Shown piece after piece: positions 6,849 through 7,797 of a stretch of DNA of 7,797 nucleotides. Location of the stretch: NCBI GenBank assembly GCA_043760535.1, contig JAYUOV010000321.1:1-7797 (forward strand), in the 5' to 3' direction. The notes beneath the pieces were generated by a model. It was not told the DNA's origin and made no database searches. It saw only the letters and a list, made by a program, of their open reading frames with translations. The position numbers were made by a program, and so were the translations under genes. Positions within the stretch are counted from its first letter, which is position 1, and each line of letters starts with the position of its first letter. This DNA comes from JAZKFT01 sp043760535. Lineage in GTDB: Bacteria; Bacteroidota; Bacteroidia; Chitinophagales; Chitinophagaceae.

Positions 6849-6996
6849 GCAATTGCATTAAGCTTTGATAGCGCAGATTCTTTATATGGTAGGCAGAAAG
6901 AATTTTCACAATTTTTGAACTATCCTCCCTATATGGCTGTATTATATATTTAGTTTTTTTATACCGGCTATCTTTCAACTATTTATATGCTTTACC

Positions 6997-7497
6997 ATGC
7001 AGCAGTTCATTTTATTTGATTTTAATAAAGATGCCAACATACGCAACTGGAACGTAATGAATGATGGGATGATGGCGTGATGGGCGGGCTTTCTGCTGGC
7101 AGATTCCGTATCAATGAATCTTGGGAATGGCACATTTACAGGCACCGTTTCGCTTGAAAACAACGGAAGTTTTTCTTCGTTGAAGTATTTTTTTTCCTAT
7201 TTGAAACAGATAATCATAGTAAATTTATAATTCGACTAGAGGGGGATGGCAAAAATTATCAGTTCCGGGTAATGTCTCAGGCGAATAAATATCACGCCTA
7301 CATCTGTGATTTTAAAACCACCGGTGATTGGCAAACCATCAAAATTCCCTTTGGCATTCTTTATCCATCCTTTCGTGGTCGCACACTTAATATGCCAAAT
7401 TATCCTGGCAAACAATTAGGGGAAATTGGCTTTTTGATAGGGAACAAAAAAAAGAGAAAGCTTTCAGATTGAAATTGACAGGATTACAATTGATTGA
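6997..7497 (+). pseudogene. CIA30-family protein gene with four frame changes
   Basis: Joining frames gives a nearly complete CIA30-like protein (related to complex I intermediate-associated protein 30, a single beta-sandwich domain; role in bacteria unclear). Piece 1 (6997-7070) reads MQQFILFDFNKDANIRNW then NVMND. An imperfect 8-base duplication (GATGGGAT before GATGGCGT) shifts to piece 2 (7071-7121), DGVMGGLSAGRFRINES. An extra T near 7121-7122 leads to piece 3 (7123-7190), GNGTFTG then TVSLENNGSFSSLKY. A T8 run (7188-7195) leads to piece 4 (about 7191-7455), with FIIRLEGDGKNYQFRV, TTGDWQTIKIPF, LYPSFRGRTLNMPNYPG and IGFLIGNKK. An A8 run (7446-7453) leads to piece 5 (7456-7497), ESFQIEIDRITID and TGA. 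The motifs remain well conserved, so the damage is recent or is sequencing error. A signal-like hydrophobic stretch precedes 6997 in frame, but without an ATG. Confidence 0.82.
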
Positions 7498-7510
7498 CAA
7501 TTTTTTTTTG

Positions 7511-7797
7511 ATGAAGAAATGCGTTGTAGTTTGTATGGATTGGCTTTTTCTGGTTTGGATATCTAAGCATTGTTGTTACTTGATTACGAATTTTGTAATG
7601 GTAGAAAGTGTAAGTCAAGTAACGTTACAGCATAGGCTGGGAGGCCTGCTCTAGTGGGGCGAAACAAATTCAGAATGGTGGATTGGGGCTAAAACATATA
7701 ATTTTGGATTACGAGATAGCGTTTGCAGACTAAATCTCCATTATTTTTATAGTTGTTTAGTATTTACAACGAAACAAAGATCCAGTACACAACCTTG
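7511..7797 (+). pseudogene. Unidentified interrupted reading frame, runs off window edge
   Basis: Fourteen bases after the CIA30 stop, ATG 7511 opens a frame beginning MKKCVVVCMDWLFLVW, which could be a poor signal peptide. It continues through VSQVTLQHRLGGLL to an in-frame TAG at 7652-7654. The same frame is then open to the window end (7655-7797), with GETNSEWWIGAKTYNFGLRD and LNLHYFYSCLVFTTKQ. The second half has a plausible protein-like composition. The first half is Cys- and Trp-rich and may be read in the wrong frame. I do not recognise a family. It could be a decayed or mis-sequenced gene like its neighbour, or non-coding sequence; the whole 7498-7797 stretch holds no better candidate. 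Confidence 0.3.

Larger units (their letters stand above)
6335..6996. other. Intergenic region without supportable gene
   Basis: About 660 bases upstream of the DUF5686 gene and of the broken CIA30 gene. All six frames are cut into short pieces that resemble no protein I know. It contains the DUF5686 promoter candidate at its left end, an uninterrupted run of T near 6502-6511, and an inverted pair CTCTCCGTG (6703-6711) / CACGGAGAG (6840-6848). At its right end, 6919-6996 is open in the frame that enters the CIA30 remnant and encodes mainly hydrophobic residues, but it has no ATG. Part of this stretch may be a further decayed gene, but I cannot identify one. Confidence 0.5.

Noticed and set aside
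6784..6978. 64-codon minus-strand reading frame
   Set aside because: It has no recognisable domain or signal, overlaps the upstream part of the CIA30 remnant on the other strand, and has an ordinary chance length for AT-rich DNA.
6975..7163. 62-codon minus-strand reading frame
   Set aside because: It lies antisense to the CIA30 remnant, whose plus-strand motifs explain the sequence.
7619..7628. GTAACGTTAC palindrome
   Set aside because: A 10-base palindrome is common by chance, and it lies inside an uncertain reading frame with no supporting context.

Overview
The window looks like a chromosomal segment of a Bacteroidota bacterium, probably near Chitinophagaceae. The family level is an inference from the style of the proteins. 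The evidence is the gene content: Obg without a visible C-terminal extra domain, futalosine hydrolase, DUF2911, and a carboxypeptidase-regulatory-like/DUF5686 outer-membrane protein. AT-rich spacers, A-rich leaders in place of strong Shine-Dalgarno sites, and one exact TAnnTTTG -7 box fit the same group.

Layout. 2-187 (+) is the 3' end of the GTPase gene obg. 381-833 (-) encodes a small secreted PepSY/BLIP-like protein, with a very long perfect hairpin (334-373) just past its stop. 834-1281 holds no gene I can support. 1282-1602 (-) encodes a 106-residue protein with a signal peptide and a C-terminal membrane helix, which I do not recognise. A divergent spacer with a near-perfect 18-bp palindrome separates it from 1762-2346 (+), an AcpH-type acyl-carrier-protein phosphodiesterase. 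Then follow 2450-3019 (+), a secreted DUF2911 protein with an exact -7 promoter box, and 3174-3791 (+), futalosine hydrolase (mqnB). The latter converges on 3839-6334 (-), a large outer-membrane DUF5686 protein.

The last 1.46 kb is different. 6335-6996 is an AT-rich stretch without a supportable gene, carrying a degenerate inverted CTCTCCGTG/CACGGAGAG pair. 6997-7497 (+) is a clearly recognisable CIA30-family (complex I intermediate-associated protein 30-like) gene broken by four frame changes. After it, 7511-7797 is a reading frame interrupted by one TAG and otherwise open to the window edge. This end is either a decaying locus or a patch of poor sequence; two of the four frame changes lie in 8-base homopolymers.

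The genes do not form one pathway. They are mostly single transcription units: MqnB in menaquinone synthesis, AcpH in acyl-carrier-protein turnover, Obg in ribosome assembly, and several envelope or secreted proteins of unknown role. I found no convincing mobile element, CRISPR array, tRNA or rRNA, and no strong case for a new biological system. The points most worth a second look are the broken CIA30 gene, the perfect hairpin, the divergent-spacer palindrome and the unrecognised small membrane protein.
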